53,132 nt of DNA, from NCBI GenBank assembly GCA_017630405.1, contig JAGBVH010000008.1:1-53132 (forward strand). Reading direction: 5' to 3'. Below, piece after piece: positions 35,035 to 43,271 of this stretch (positions are counted from its first letter, which is position 1; the number at the start of each line of letters is the position of its first letter). The DNA comes from Alphaproteobacteria bacterium (GTDB taxonomy: Bacteria; Pseudomonadota; Alphaproteobacteria; Rs-D84). The notes beneath the pieces were generated by a model. It was not told the DNA's origin and made no database searches. It saw only the letters and a list, made by a program, of their open reading frames with translations. Position numbers and translations under genes: made by a program.

Positions 35035-35454
35035 GGCATAACGCTGTTCGTACAACTGCGCAAAATCCACCATCTGCATATTAAATGGTGCAAAGCCAGA
35101 TTCACCAGTCAAACGTGTGATAAGGGCACGAACAGATGGGAATAACAAGGTTGGAACTTCAATCAACAATGTACGCCTTTTAACTTCTTCGTCCTTTTCT
35201 TCTTCCATCTGGACCAGACCAGAATATGTAGTTTCAATCAAGAACATAGATTTGTCTTCCTGTTCCAGTTTTGAATGAACCTTCATAATCAAATCAACCA
35301 TAAACAAGTTGTTTTCTGCACCTTTGATTTGAATATCGATATTAATTTCCAATTTCGCCTGACCGCCATCTTTCCTAAAGAACAATTCTGGTACATTTGG
35401 GCTTTCAAAAGAAATATCTTTCAAGAACTGGGATATAATATTAAATTTTGCCAT
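35029..35454 (-). CDS. secB: Protein-export chaperone SecB
   Basis: 141 residues. FLKDISFESPNVPELF near the N-terminus, the INIDIQIKG strand, and the C-terminal PTLLFPSVRALITRLTGESGFAPFNMQMVDFAQLYEQR are hallmark SecB segments. It binds unfolded precursors in the cytoplasm and hands them to SecA. AAGGAG lies before the ATG. It fits the many exported barrels and lipoproteins in the window. Stop codon lies within the palindromic element. Confidence 0.96.
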   Translation of the reverse strand: MAKFNIISQFLKDISFESPNVPELFFRKDGGQAKLEINIDIQIKGAENNLFMVDLIMKVHSKLEQEDKSMFLIETTYSGLVQMEEEKDEEVKRRTLLIEVPTLLFPSVRALITRLTGESGFAPFNMQMVDFAQLYEQRYAK

Positions 35455-35497
35455 TATAATTTCTCCTTGTTAATTTTGGCGAATGTAAGGTCTGGAC

Positions 35498-35525
35498 TTG
35501 TGTCCTTGTTTTATGATAATATAAC
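35498..35525 (+). promoter_or_regulatory. Possible promoter for mltA
   Basis: TTGTGT (35498-35503), 16 bases, TATAAC (35520-35525), 38 bases before the ATG. The -35 box is a partial match. The short palindrome GGAC-TTGT-GTCC (35494-35505) overlaps it. Confidence 0.4.
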
Positions 35526-35563
35526 ATCAGAAAAATTTTTTACAAGTGGGGGGATACACAAAA

Positions 35564-36652
35564 ATGCTATTTTCATGGAAAAAAGGAATTTTAGCCGCTT
35601 TTGCCGCGTTTTTATTGGCTTCTTGCGACCTGTCAACACCGACTGTATCTGGTGACAATTCGGTTATACCATCTAATTTTAAACGCGTATCTTATTCCGC
35701 CCTGCCCGGCTGGCGCGAAGACGATGTCCGCTATGCACTTCAGGCATTTCGTAATTCTTGCAAGGCCAAGATTCAGTTCACAGGTCGCGTAATACCAGAC
35801 CGCGAATTATTCGCCGAAAAATGCCGTATGCTGCCATCAGCATCGGCGGATGTTGCCACCGTACGCGCATGGTTTGAATCAAACTTTCAACCATACCAGA
35901 TATTTAATGACAACGGCACAGACCGTGGCACATACACCGGATATTATTCCCCAATCATACCTGCTTGCCGCACTAAAACAGCAACTTGCAACGAACCACT
36001 GATGGGGATTCCGACCGATGGCCGCAATTTCAAAGGGGTGTCCAAGAAAGACATTGTTGAAAAACAAATTGGTCGCGTTTTGTATTGGGCAAATATAGTC
36101 GATGTACAGAACATACAAATTCAAGGCAGCGGAAACTTGCGCCTAGAAGACGGCACCGATGTAAAATTGAACTTTGCCGCAGTTAACGATATGCCATTTA
36201 AATCCATTGGCGAAGAACTGCGCAAACGAGGAATTCGTCCGGCGGGCGGCTATTCGTCCGAGGCCGTATGGCAACACCTTAAGGCCAACCCATCATTGGC
36301 ACGCGATGTAATTTACACAAACCCACGCTATGTGTACTTCTATGAATCAACACCACCTGATGTAATTGGGAAACTTGGCACACCATTATCCAAGATTCGC
36401 AGTGTTGCAATGGACGACGACCTGTACACATTGGGTATGCCAGTATATGTTAACACCAACCTGTCCAACGGTCAGCCTTTCCGCAGACTAATGATTGCCC
36501 AAGACACAGGCAGCGCAATTCGTGGCTGGATTCGTGCCGACATATTCTTTGGCAAGGGCGACGAGGCATACAAATACGCACAGGGTCAACACGCACAGGG
36601 TCAAATGTTTATCCTTATGCCAAAAGAATACAGTTATGTCAAACCTAGGTAA
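35564..36652 (+). CDS. mltA: Membrane-bound lytic murein transglycosylase A
   Basis: 362 residues. Lipoprotein signal with lipobox FLLASC. MltA landmarks: YTGYYSPIIPA, VDVQNIQIQGSGNLRLEDG, the 3D-domain end with IAQDTGSAIRGWIRADIFFGKGDEA in which the Asp residues form the active site. It cleaves peptidoglycan glycan strands to 1,6-anhydro products at the outer membrane. The start at 35564 follows GGGGGGA; an upstream in-frame GTG is the Shine-Dalgarno region itself. It overlaps the next gene by 17 bases. Confidence 0.95.
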   Translation: MLFSWKKGILAAFAAFLLASCDLSTPTVSGDNSVIPSNFKRVSYSALPGWREDDVRYALQAFRNSCKAKIQFTGRVIPDRELFAEKCRMLPSASADVATVRAWFESNFQPYQIFNDNGTDRGTYTGYYSPIIPACRTKTATCNEPLMGIPTDGRNFKGVSKKDIVEKQIGRVLYWANIVDVQNIQIQGSGNLRLEDGTDVKLNFAAVNDMPFKSIGEELRKRGIRPAGGYSSEAVWQHLKANPSLARDVIYTNPRYVYFYESTPPDVIGKLGTPLSKIRSVAMDDDLYTLGMPVYVNTNLSNGQPFRRLMIAQDTGSAIRGWIRADIFFGKGDEAYKYAQGQHAQGQMFILMPKEYSYVKPR

Positions 36653-36965
36653 AAAACTTGATGAACGCAGCAAACGCCCCCAAACCTTGGGCAGTGCCCT
36701 TGGGGATTTGATGCGGATTTTTGGCGTACGCGCATCTGATTCCGATTTGGCAAAACGTTGGGACGAAATAATGGGTCGCGATATTGCATCGGTTGCGCGA
36801 CTGGCGGCAATTAAAAAGAACCGCGACAATACATTTAATATTGTAATTCGCCCAACTAACCCCGCATTGGCATTACAGTTATCATATCAATCCGATGAAA
36901 TTATCAAACGGATTAACAAATACTTTGGCTATAACGCTGTCAGCAAAATAAGTTTCAGGAAATAA
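36636..36965 (+). CDS. DciA-like (DUF721) protein
   Basis: 109 residues starting inside the mltA 3' end. The sequence LGSALGDLMRIFGV, WDEIMGRDIASVARL and LALQLSYQSDEIIKRINKYFGYNAV fits the DUF721/DciA domain, the ancestral loader of the replicative helicase DnaB in bacteria lacking DnaC. The KH-like fold binds DNA. In other alphaproteobacteria it often neighbours mutY or thiol-oxidoreductase genes; here it follows mltA, translationally coupled. The start was chosen because an earlier frame opening lies within mltA. Confidence 0.75.
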   Translation: MSNLGKKLDERSKRPQTLGSALGDLMRIFGVRASDSDLAKRWDEIMGRDIASVARLAAIKKNRDNTFNIVIRPTNPALALQLSYQSDEIIKRINKYFGYNAVSKISFRK

Positions 36966-36969
36966 AAAA

Positions 36970-37425
36970 ATGAAAATTAAAAAACACACTTTAATTTATA
37001 TTGCAGTTTTTATACCAACTTGTTTACTGCTAAATGCCATGGATAGAATGTGGCCAAATATGAAAGCTCTTAACTTTAGCGCATGCCTGTTCCTAATGTT
37101 TTTCATATACTTATACTTTACAATAAAAACTGAAATCATCACGATAAAAAAAACACAAACAATACAATCTAAACACGGCCCCAAGAAACAAATCTGCGCC
37201 ACCGATGGCCGCTGTTTTGATTTATGGACAGGATTTAAACCAAGTCTTTATTGGATCCAAAATTCGGTTGGCCAACTTCCCAGAATTACAGATACTGAAT
37301 TCAAAAAAATAAAACCCGGCCAAAAATATAAAATACAAACATTCCCACTAATCTGGAACCAAAACTTTATTTGGTCACTAGAAAGGGTCCACACTAAACA
37401 CAAATCGACAAGAAAAGCAAAATGA
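36970..37425 (+). CDS. Membrane protein of unknown function
   Basis: 151 residues with two N-terminal hydrophobic helices (TLIYIAVFIPTCLLLNAM and LNFSACLFLMFFIYLYFTI) and a basic, beta-rich soluble tail with CATDGRCFDLW. Codon choice is more AT-rich than in neighbours, and the ribosome site is weak (GGAAATAAAAAA). It overlaps ruvC by ATGA, which supports it as a coding gene. No family is recognised. Confidence 0.75.
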   Translation: MKIKKHTLIYIAVFIPTCLLLNAMDRMWPNMKALNFSACLFLMFFIYLYFTIKTEIITIKKTQTIQSKHGPKKQICATDGRCFDLWTGFKPSLYWIQNSVGQLPRITDTEFKKIKPGQKYKIQTFPLIWNQNFIWSLERVHTKHKSTRKAK

Positions 37426-37901
37426 CAAAACGCGTATTGGGCATTGACCCGGGACTTTTACACACAGGCTGGGCGGTCGTTGACACCGCGGGTCAATCAC
37501 GCAAATATATCGCCAGCGGCGTAATCCTACCAAATCCAAAAATCGAAATGAGTCAAAGACTTAATACCATTTTCCAAGAACTTACTAAAATTTGCAACAC
37601 CTTCAAACCGGATGAATGCAGCATCGAAATTATATTCGTAAACAAGAATCCAAAAACAACTTTGATTCTGGGTCAGGCCCGCGCCGCCGCAATTGTAGCA
37701 GTCGCCAACCAGAACACCCCTGTTTTCGAATACGAACCAAATGTTATTAAAAAGGCATTAACTGGCGCGGGTCATGCCGATAAAACCGCTGTGGATAAAA
37801 TGGTAAAAATTCTATTGCCAAACGCCCACCCAAAAACCGCGGACGAAGCAGATGCAATCGCAATCGCATTGGCACACACAAATATGATGAGAATTGGATA
37901 A
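37422..37901 (+). CDS. ruvC: Holliday junction endonuclease RuvC
   Basis: 159 residues. The acidic catalytic set is intact: Asp9 (GIDPG), Glu69 (SIEIIFVNKNP), Asp141 and Asp144 (DEADAIAIALAH). LGQARAAAIVAV is the usual conserved helix. It resolves recombination junctions with RuvAB; ruvA is at 41232 but no ruvB is in the window. Coupled to the upstream membrane gene through an ATGA overlap; strong terminator follows. Confidence 0.96.
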   Translation: MTKRVLGIDPGLLHTGWAVVDTAGQSRKYIASGVILPNPKIEMSQRLNTIFQELTKICNTFKPDECSIEIIFVNKNPKTTLILGQARAAAIVAVANQNTPVFEYEPNVIKKALTGAGHADKTAVDKMVKILLPNAHPKTADEADAIAIALAHTNMMRIG

Positions 37902-37906
37902 AATAA

Positions 37907-37932
37907 AAACCGCCAAATTGGCGGTTTTTTTT
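37907..37932. terminator. Bidirectional terminator between ruvC and the FKBP gene
   Basis: ACCGCCA-AAT-TGGCGGT followed by eight T; A run on the other side. Lies between convergent genes. Confidence 0.9.
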
Positions 37933-37935
37933 ATT

Positions 37936-38262
37936 TTATTCTTTGATTTCCAAAACTTTTACTTTGAACACAACCGATTTACCTTCCAGTTCTGGAACAT
38001 ATGGTGTTGGGAAAGTAATATTAACATCGCGTTCTTCACCAACTTTGGCACCAACCAACTGTTCTTCAAAGCCTGGAACAAATGTGCCACTGCCCAACTT
38101 CAAAGGATAGTTTTCTGCTGTACCACCTGGGAATTGAACACCGTCCAAAAAACCCGCGAAATTAATAACAACTGTATCACCATTTTGTGCCCCCGCATTG
38201 CTGTCACACGCCGAAACACCCAAAGCCGCACAAACCCCCAGTACAGACATAATTTTTTTCAT
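37936..38262 (-). CDS. FKBP-type peptidyl-prolyl isomerase lipoprotein
   Basis: 108 residues: signal peptide with lipobox GVSAC (Cys20), then a compact FKBP domain ([65 protein letters not shown]) resembling the PPIase domain of trigger factor. Likely a periplasmic or outer-membrane folding helper, in keeping with the barrels and Cys-rich proteins. It lies 24 bases after another lipoprotein gene. Confidence 0.88.
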   Translation of the reverse strand: MKKIMSVLGVCAALGVSACDSNAGAQNGDTVVINFAGFLDGVQFPGGTAENYPLKLGSGTFVPGFEEQLVGAKVGEERDVNITFPTPYVPELEGKSVVFKVKVLEIKE

Positions 38263-38286
38263 CTTACTTCCTTTATGTTGATTAAA

Positions 38287-38844
38287 TTATTTATTGTAAA
38301 CACATCTGAAACCATACTCACGCATAGTTGCGCCTTCGGCTTCGATTCTATAATCAAAGTATGGTGTTGGACGCATCACATCGAACGAAGGCTGGTCATA
38401 AACCATAACAATACTGTCCGCATTACGGCCACACACGCGCTTCATTTCATAATCCGCGACTGCGGCCAAAACACTGCGTGCATCACCGTCAACATCCATA
38501 CCATCCGCATTTTGCATCAAACGCAAACGCATTTCACGCAGATCAGTATTACCCAACAGAATCTGAACACGAACCATTGTGCCCTTGTATTCCTGCCAGC
38601 GAGTTTCCATACGCGAAGTATTCCATCTTGTATTATTTCTTTCCTTATCCGCCGCAGTTTTTGGCTTATAAGAATCAATATTAGCATACTGGTTATCAGC
38701 CTGCATAAAATCGCTTGTTCTTTCGTTATAAAGTGGTGCATCCGCCCCACCCTGTGCAAAGTCGCGTTCATTATATGGCACATCAGAAGCACAACCAGCA
38801 ACTAACAACACACCAAACAAAGTAAATAAAACAGATTTTTTCAT
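38287..38844 (-). CDS. Lipoprotein of unknown function
   Basis: 185 residues. Lipobox LLVAGC at the end of the signal peptide. The mature part is hydrophilic, Asp/Asn/Arg-rich, with two Cys near the C-terminus (MKRVCGRNA, YGFRCVYNK) that may form a disulfide. The ATG at 38844 is preferred to 38850 because GAGAG stands six bases ahead of it but touches the first. Probably co-transcribed with the FKBP lipoprotein. No family is recognised. Confidence 0.8.
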   Translation of the reverse strand: MKKSVLFTLFGVLLVAGCASDVPYNERDFAQGGADAPLYNERTSDFMQADNQYANIDSYKPKTAADKERNNTRWNTSRMETRWQEYKGTMVRVQILLGNTDLREMRLRLMQNADGMDVDGDARSVLAAVADYEMKRVCGRNADSIVMVYDQPSFDVMRPTPYFDYRIEAEGATMREYGFRCVYNK

Positions 38845-38884
38845 TTGCATCTCTCTTTTTTTTCATTTTATCAAATAAAGCGTT

Positions 38885-38913
38885 TTGATTCAAGTCACGA
38901 TTTATGATAAAAT
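38885..38913 (+). promoter_or_regulatory. Promoter abutting virB11 (leaderless predicted)
   Basis: TTGATT (38885-38890), exactly 17 bases, TAAAAT (38908-38913) preceded by TGA (extended -10). Seven bases then lead to the ATG at 38921, so transcription should start at the ATG. No Shine-Dalgarno is present. Confidence 0.65.
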
Positions 38914-38920
38914 CATATTG

Positions 38921-39886
38921 ATGTCTGAACAAAATATAGTATTAAACTCTTTACTAAAACCCTTGGAAGAATTCTATAAACCATCGTTTGTAGAAGAAAT
39001 TGCCATAAACCACGCGGGCGAAGTTTGGATGCGTCTGCATGGTGCGCGCGTACCCTGGGTTTCTTATCAGGCAGAAATATTAAGTAAACAATACCTTGTT
39101 GATTTGATTCACACTGTCGCAAATATATATGAACGCCCATTTGACCCAATTCATGGCATGCCTGTGGTGTACGCAACCCTGCCCGGCAACCACCGTTTTA
39201 CCGCGATTGCGGGCCCCAATGTCCAATACGACGACCGCGATGTGACGGGTGGCGTGGCATTAAACATTCGTGGTGGCGGCGCACCAAGCACCAGTTTTGA
39301 AAATTATCACCTTAAACAGGGTCAGGAACTATTAAAAATCAAGCCACGCAAAAATGTGCGCCCTGATGATCCTTATGAACGCCTTATGTCCGCCATCAAT
39401 GACGGCAGCCCTATTTTGATAAGCGGCGCAACATCAACTGGTAAAACAACATTTTTAAATCATATGTTAACATTGATTGATAAAAACAGTCGTGTTATTA
39501 CGGTCGAAGACGCACGCGAAATTCGTGTTCCGCAACCAAATCGCGTTCACTTTATCCTGTCGCGTACCGAACAAACAAACGATTTTAATTACGCCCGTCT
39601 TTTGGACTTGGTTGTTCGTATGACACCCGATGTTATTATCGGGGGCGAAATATCAACCGATAACGCATCCGTACTTTGGGAAATGTTGGGAACTGGTCAC
39701 GACCACTTCTATACAACAATCCATGCCGAAAGTGCCGAAGCAGCCTATGCCGCATTTGCGGACCGAATTCTGCACACCCAGCCGGCATACGACCGTTCGG
39801 AACTAATCGCAGAAATGAAACAAAAAATTCGCGTTGTACAATTATCGCGCGATGGTTCATTACGCGCCGTCACTGAAGTAGTTTAA
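38921..39886 (+). CDS. virB11: VirB11-type secretion ATPase
   Basis: 321 residues. N-terminal ring domain, then the RecA-like domain: Walker A GATSTGKT (169-176), Asp box (RVITVEDAREIRVPQP), Walker B DVIIGGE (237-243) and His box GHDHFYTTIHAES. VirB11 hexamers power type IV secretion or conjugation at the inner membrane. No other VirB gene is adjacent, so the rest of the machinery must lie elsewhere or the ATPase serves another system. A small coiled-coil ORF follows by 20 bases. Probable leaderless mRNA. Confidence 0.93.
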   Translation: MSEQNIVLNSLLKPLEEFYKPSFVEEIAINHAGEVWMRLHGARVPWVSYQAEILSKQYLVDLIHTVANIYERPFDPIHGMPVVYATLPGNHRFTAIAGPNVQYDDRDVTGGVALNIRGGGAPSTSFENYHLKQGQELLKIKPRKNVRPDDPYERLMSAINDGSPILISGATSTGKTTFLNHMLTLIDKNSRVITVEDAREIRVPQPNRVHFILSRTEQTNDFNYARLLDLVVRMTPDVIIGGEISTDNASVLWEMLGTGHDHFYTTIHAESAEAAYAAFADRILHTQPAYDRSELIAEMKQKIRVVQLSRDGSLRAVTEVV

Positions 39887-39906
39887 CAACAAAATGGAAT
39901 AACATT

Positions 39907-40116
39907 ATGAATACACAAGAAAATCTTACAGCCCCACGCTATGCACATTACCCAAACGATCGCATATCAATGGAACTTAAACAACATACCGAGGCTAACC
40001 TGCGACGCGCCGAAGAACGCGAACGCGAATTATTAGAAAAACATATCTTGTTTGATGATGTCTTGGATATAATATTCGCACTCAAGGCAAAACTTCAAAA
40101 ATTTAAAACAAAATAA
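39907..40116 (+). CDS. Small coiled-coil protein behind virB11
   Basis: 69 residues, strongly charged helix (LKQHTEANLRRAEERERELLEKHILF) followed by a hydrophobic-basic end (LDIIFALKAKLQKFKTK). GGAATAACATT precedes the ATG. The same unit as virB11 with its terminator after, so it may be a partner or regulator of the ATPase. No family is recognised. Confidence 0.68.
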   Translation: MNTQENLTAPRYAHYPNDRISMELKQHTEANLRRAEERERELLEKHILFDDVLDIIFALKAKLQKFKTK

Positions 40117-40140
40117 AAATCCCCAAACGGGGATTTTTTT
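40117..40140 (+). terminator. Rho-independent terminator after the virB11 unit
   Basis: ATCCCC-AAAC-GGGGAT followed by seven T. Confidence 0.9.
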
Positions 40141-40157
40141 ATACCAGAATAATTTAT

Positions 40158-40461
40158 TAAAAATTAAAGATAACGGTATATATATAAACGAATTGTCGGC
40201 ATCGTAGTGTACAAACGCTACAAGAGATGCCCATCACCCCAACCCCTTGCCTGTCGAAAAAATAAATTAGAATTATTTAGATGTGGAACGGTCCCGACAA
40301 CGTAGTGTACAAACGCTACAAGAGACGCCCATTACCAAACCCCTTACCCGTCGTAAAAAATAAATTAGAATGATTTAGATAAAAACAAATCGGGCATCGT
40401 AGTGTACAAGCGCTACATGAGATGCCCGATTTGTTTTTAGATGAATTATTATAATTTATTT
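40158..40461 (-). repeat. Tandem array of three palindromic 3'-end elements (after yebC)
   Basis: Cores GTAGTGTACAAACGCTAC begin at 40204, 40302 and (with GCGCTAC) 40399, a period of 97-98 bases. The third unit is a complete palindrome (arms AAACAAATCGGGCATC/GATGCCCGATTTGTTT extending to AAATAAATTA-type ends). Units one and two keep the core and right flank but their stems are largely broken (GATGCCC versus GACGCCC, different left arms). This accounts for the 348-base gap between the virB11 unit and yebC; no gene is seen in it. Confidence 0.8.
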
Positions 40462-40464
40462 TTA

Positions 40465-41181
40465 CTAGGCGGCGGCGGTAAACACCTTCTGCACATCGTC
40501 ATTCGCATCCAAAGCATCAACCAACTTTTCCAACTTGGCATATGCTTCATCGTCCAGGTCAACAGGCATATTTGGAATCCATGTCAATTCCGCCTGCTCT
40601 GGTTCACCAAGTTTATCCGCCAAATACTTCTGAGCTGTGATAAAATCTTCTGGTTTTGTCGTGATGATAAAGCCCTCTTCGGATGTTTCAAGGTTATCCG
40701 CGTTTGCTTCCATGATAATTTCCATCATTTCATCTTCGGTTTTACCAATTGATGCGGGATACATAATCTGGCCGGCGCGTGTAAACATAAACACAACACT
40801 GCCTTCTTCGCCCATATTACCACCATTTTTACCAAAGATATTACGAATTTCTGGCACAGTACGACGTGGATTATCGGTCAAAGCTTCTACGATAACAGGA
40901 ACAGCACCTGGGCCATAACCTTCATAGCGCACTGCTTCATAGTTTTCAGTATTTGCGCCAGACGCTTTTTCAATCGCGCGTTTGATATTATCGTTCGGCA
41001 TAGAATTCTTGCGTGCTGTCAAAATAGCCAAACGCAATCTTGGATTATTGTCCGGATTTTTATCACCCAGTTTTGCCGCCATAGTAATTTCACGCGCCAG
41101 TTTTGTAAACAAACCACTGCGTGCCGCGTCAGCTGCACCTTTTTTGTGCTGAATATTATGCCATTTACTGTGTCCACTCAT
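40465..41181 (-). CDS. yebC: YebC/PmpR-family translation or transcription regulator
   Basis: 238 residues starting MSGHSKWHNIQHKKGAAD, the unmistakable YebC N-terminus, with KNSMPNDNIKRAIEKASG and YEGYGPGAVPVIVEALTDNPRRTV following. Members act on translation of proline-rich stretches or as DNA-binding regulators. Divergent from ruvA, matching the widespread yebC-ruvC-ruvA association although ruvC lies 3 kb away here. AAAAGG precedes the ATG. Confidence 0.96.
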   Translation of the reverse strand: MSGHSKWHNIQHKKGAADAARSGLFTKLAREITMAAKLGDKNPDNNPRLRLAILTARKNSMPNDNIKRAIEKASGANTENYEAVRYEGYGPGAVPVIVEALTDNPRRTVPEIRNIFGKNGGNMGEEGSVVFMFTRAGQIMYPASIGKTEDEMMEIIMEANADNLETSEEGFIITTKPEDFITAQKYLADKLGEPEQAELTWIPNMPVDLDDEAYAKLEKLVDALDANDDVQKVFTAAA

Positions 41182-41231
41182 ATTTGACCTTTTTATTTAT
41201 TTAGATTAAAATTACCCCAAAAGGATAACAA

Positions 41232-41822
41232 ATGATTGGCAAATTGCAAGGCATAGTTGACTATATTGGTGACGGATTCGTAATTTTATTGGTTCATGGG
41301 GTTGGATACAAGGTCCACACCGCAGAATACCTGACCCACAAATCAACCGTGGAATTATGGATTGAAACGGTTGTCCGCGAAGATTCCATCCGCCTGTTTG
41401 GCTTTACGACTCTGGCCACACAAAACCTGTTTAATATGTTAACAGGCGTATCTGGCGTTGGCCCAAAGGTTGCCTTGGCAATACTTGGCACAATCAGCAG
41501 CGATACCTTGATGTCAGCAATCGCAACCGGCGATGCCAAAACAATTGCAACCGCGCCGGGGGTTGGCAAAAAGATGGCCGAAAAAATCATTGTTGAATTA
41601 AAGAACAAAATCGGTGGCGCGCCTGCAACGCTATTTGCACCGGAATCCGGCGGTGCGGCGGCATCATCGGCCCTGCCCGATTTATTGATGGCACTGGAAG
41701 CATTGGGTTATCGTCGCCTTGATATAATCGAAATGGCCCAGAATTTGGTCAACAAAAACCCAACCGCCGATGTATCTAAATTGGTTCCGCAGGCACTAAA
41801 AGAAATCAGTAAAGGCAAATAA
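41232..41822 (+). CDS. ruvA: Holliday junction helicase subunit RuvA
   Basis: 196 residues: MIGKLQGIVDYIGDGFVILLVHGVGYKVH (OB domain), the helix-hairpin-helix pair (LTGVSGVGPKVALAIL, TAPGVGKKMAEKIIVELKNKIG) and C-terminal RuvB-binding three-helix domain (LPDLLMALEALGYRR). It binds four-way junctions and docks RuvB. AAAAGGATAACAA precedes the ATG. Three bases separate it from mnmE. Confidence 0.96.
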   Translation: MIGKLQGIVDYIGDGFVILLVHGVGYKVHTAEYLTHKSTVELWIETVVREDSIRLFGFTTLATQNLFNMLTGVSGVGPKVALAILGTISSDTLMSAIATGDAKTIATAPGVGKKMAEKIIVELKNKIGGAPATLFAPESGGAAASSALPDLLMALEALGYRRLDIIEMAQNLVNKNPTADVSKLVPQALKEISKGK

Positions 41823-41825
41823 GAA

Positions 41826-43124
41826 ATGAATAACGAAACAATTTTTGCTCTATCATCTGGTCATGGTAAATCTGGCGTTGCTGTTCTTCGTATCTCAGGC
41901 AACAGCTTGCACGATACATTCGCCAGTTTTATTAAAAAAACCGATTTTCAAAATCGTCATGCTTACTTTTGTAATCTGACAGACAACGATGGCGAATTAA
42001 TTGACCAATGCTTGGCAATTTACTTCCCAGCCCCCTATTCTTTTACAGGCGAAGATGTCATAGAATTACACACACATGGCGCACCGGCTGTAATTAACAA
42101 AGCATTCGAATATCTGGGCACACTTGGTATGCGAATGGCAGCACCAGGCGAATTTTCACGCCGTGCATTTTATAATAACAAAATGGATTTGGCGGATGTC
42201 GATGGTCTGGCCGCGCTTTTGGATGCCCAGACGGACCAGCAACGCAAACACGCATTAAAATCTATGTTGGGCCATGACAGTGATATATATAACAACTGGC
42301 GCGATTCTATGATTGAAATATCGGCCTATGCGGCAGCAATGTTGGATTACAGCCCAGATGACCTGCCCGCAAATATTGGCGAAACAATCAAAGTCCGCAC
42401 AGAAAAACTGTATTCTGAAATGGACACAGCATTAAAAAACTATCGCACATCACGCGCAATTCGTGGTGGAATCAATGTGACCTTGGTTGGCGAAACAAAT
42501 GTTGGCAAATCTTCTATATTCAATTATCTGGCCGGCTCTAATCGCGCAATCGTATCCGATATTGCCGGCACAACACGCGATGTCGTATCAATAAATCTGG
42601 ACATAGATGGATTTATGATAAACCTGTCTGACACAGCGGGCCTGCGCGAAACAAATGACAAAATCGAATCCATTGGTATCGAGCGAACAAAAAACGAAAT
42701 CGAAAACGCAGATATTATAATCCGCGTCTATACGCCGGATTCTGTGGCACATGACGATTTACACGATAATGAAATTGTGGTTATAAACAAATCAGACACC
42801 GCAACAAAACAGGACCAGAAAAACGCAATTTACACATCTGTAAAAACAGGCGATGGAATGGATAAATTTATGACCACGCTTCGCGACAAGATTCATAAAA
42901 TCATGGACGGCGCCGAAGGCAGCCTTACCATTAACGCACGCACTAAAACATTATTGGAATCCGCGCGCGATGAATTAGCGCACGCACTTGCCGCGGGCGA
43001 AAACTATGACATATTCGCAGAACACACCCGCCGCGCAGCAGATGCGATTGGTAAAATCCTTGGCACAATCACCGCAGCCGAGGTATTGGATAAAACTTTT
43101 GGCCAATTATGTTTAGGAAAATAA
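41826..43124 (+). CDS. mnmE: tRNA modification GTPase MnmE
   Basis: 432 residues. N-terminal tetrahydrofolate-binding domain (IFALSSGHGKSGVAVLRISG), helical domain, G domain with GETNVGKSS, DIAGTTRD, DTAGLRET and NKSD, and the C-terminal CLGK with the essential Cys. With MnmG it makes the carboxymethylaminomethyl group at the tRNA wobble uridine. Co-transcribed with ruvA. Length is slightly short of the E. coli protein, as usual in alphaproteobacteria. Confidence 0.96.
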   Translation: MNNETIFALSSGHGKSGVAVLRISGNSLHDTFASFIKKTDFQNRHAYFCNLTDNDGELIDQCLAIYFPAPYSFTGEDVIELHTHGAPAVINKAFEYLGTLGMRMAAPGEFSRRAFYNNKMDLADVDGLAALLDAQTDQQRKHALKSMLGHDSDIYNNWRDSMIEISAYAAAMLDYSPDDLPANIGETIKVRTEKLYSEMDTALKNYRTSRAIRGGINVTLVGETNVGKSSIFNYLAGSNRAIVSDIAGTTRDVVSINLDIDGFMINLSDTAGLRETNDKIESIGIERTKNEIENADIIIRVYTPDSVAHDDLHDNEIVVINKSDTATKQDQKNAIYTSVKTGDGMDKFMTTLRDKIHKIMDGAEGSLTINARTKTLLESARDELAHALAAGENYDIFAEHTRRAADAIGKILGTITAAEVLDKTFGQLCLGK

Positions 43125-43149
43125 AATCCCCCATTTTTGGGTTTTTTTT
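43125..43149 (+). terminator. Weak terminator after mnmE
   Basis: CCCA-TTTT-TGGG stem followed by eight T; the stem is short but the T run is good. Confidence 0.6.
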
Positions 43150-43165
43150 AGATTAAGTTTTACAG

Positions 43166-43271
43166 TAAATTAAAGATAATGGTATAGATAAACAAATTGT
43201 CGGCATCATAGTGTACAAATGCTACATTAGATGCCGACAATTCGCTTTAGATATACTATTAGATTTTATTT
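43166..43271 (-). repeat. Palindromic 3'-end element, copy 6 (after the acyl-CoA ligase gene)
   Basis: Inner arms AAATTGTCGGCATC and GATGCCGACAATT pair perfectly; the centre (43208-43229) is ATAGTGTACAAATGCTAC plus ATTA; the right end is ATTAGATTTTATTT. Stem sequence differs from copies 2 and 5 yet keeps pairing. Confidence 0.82.

Noticed and set aside
40158-40461. CRISPR array reading of the evenly spaced repeats
   Set aside because: Only three units with a period near 97 bases, related sequence between the cores, no cas genes, and single copies of the same unit elsewhere.
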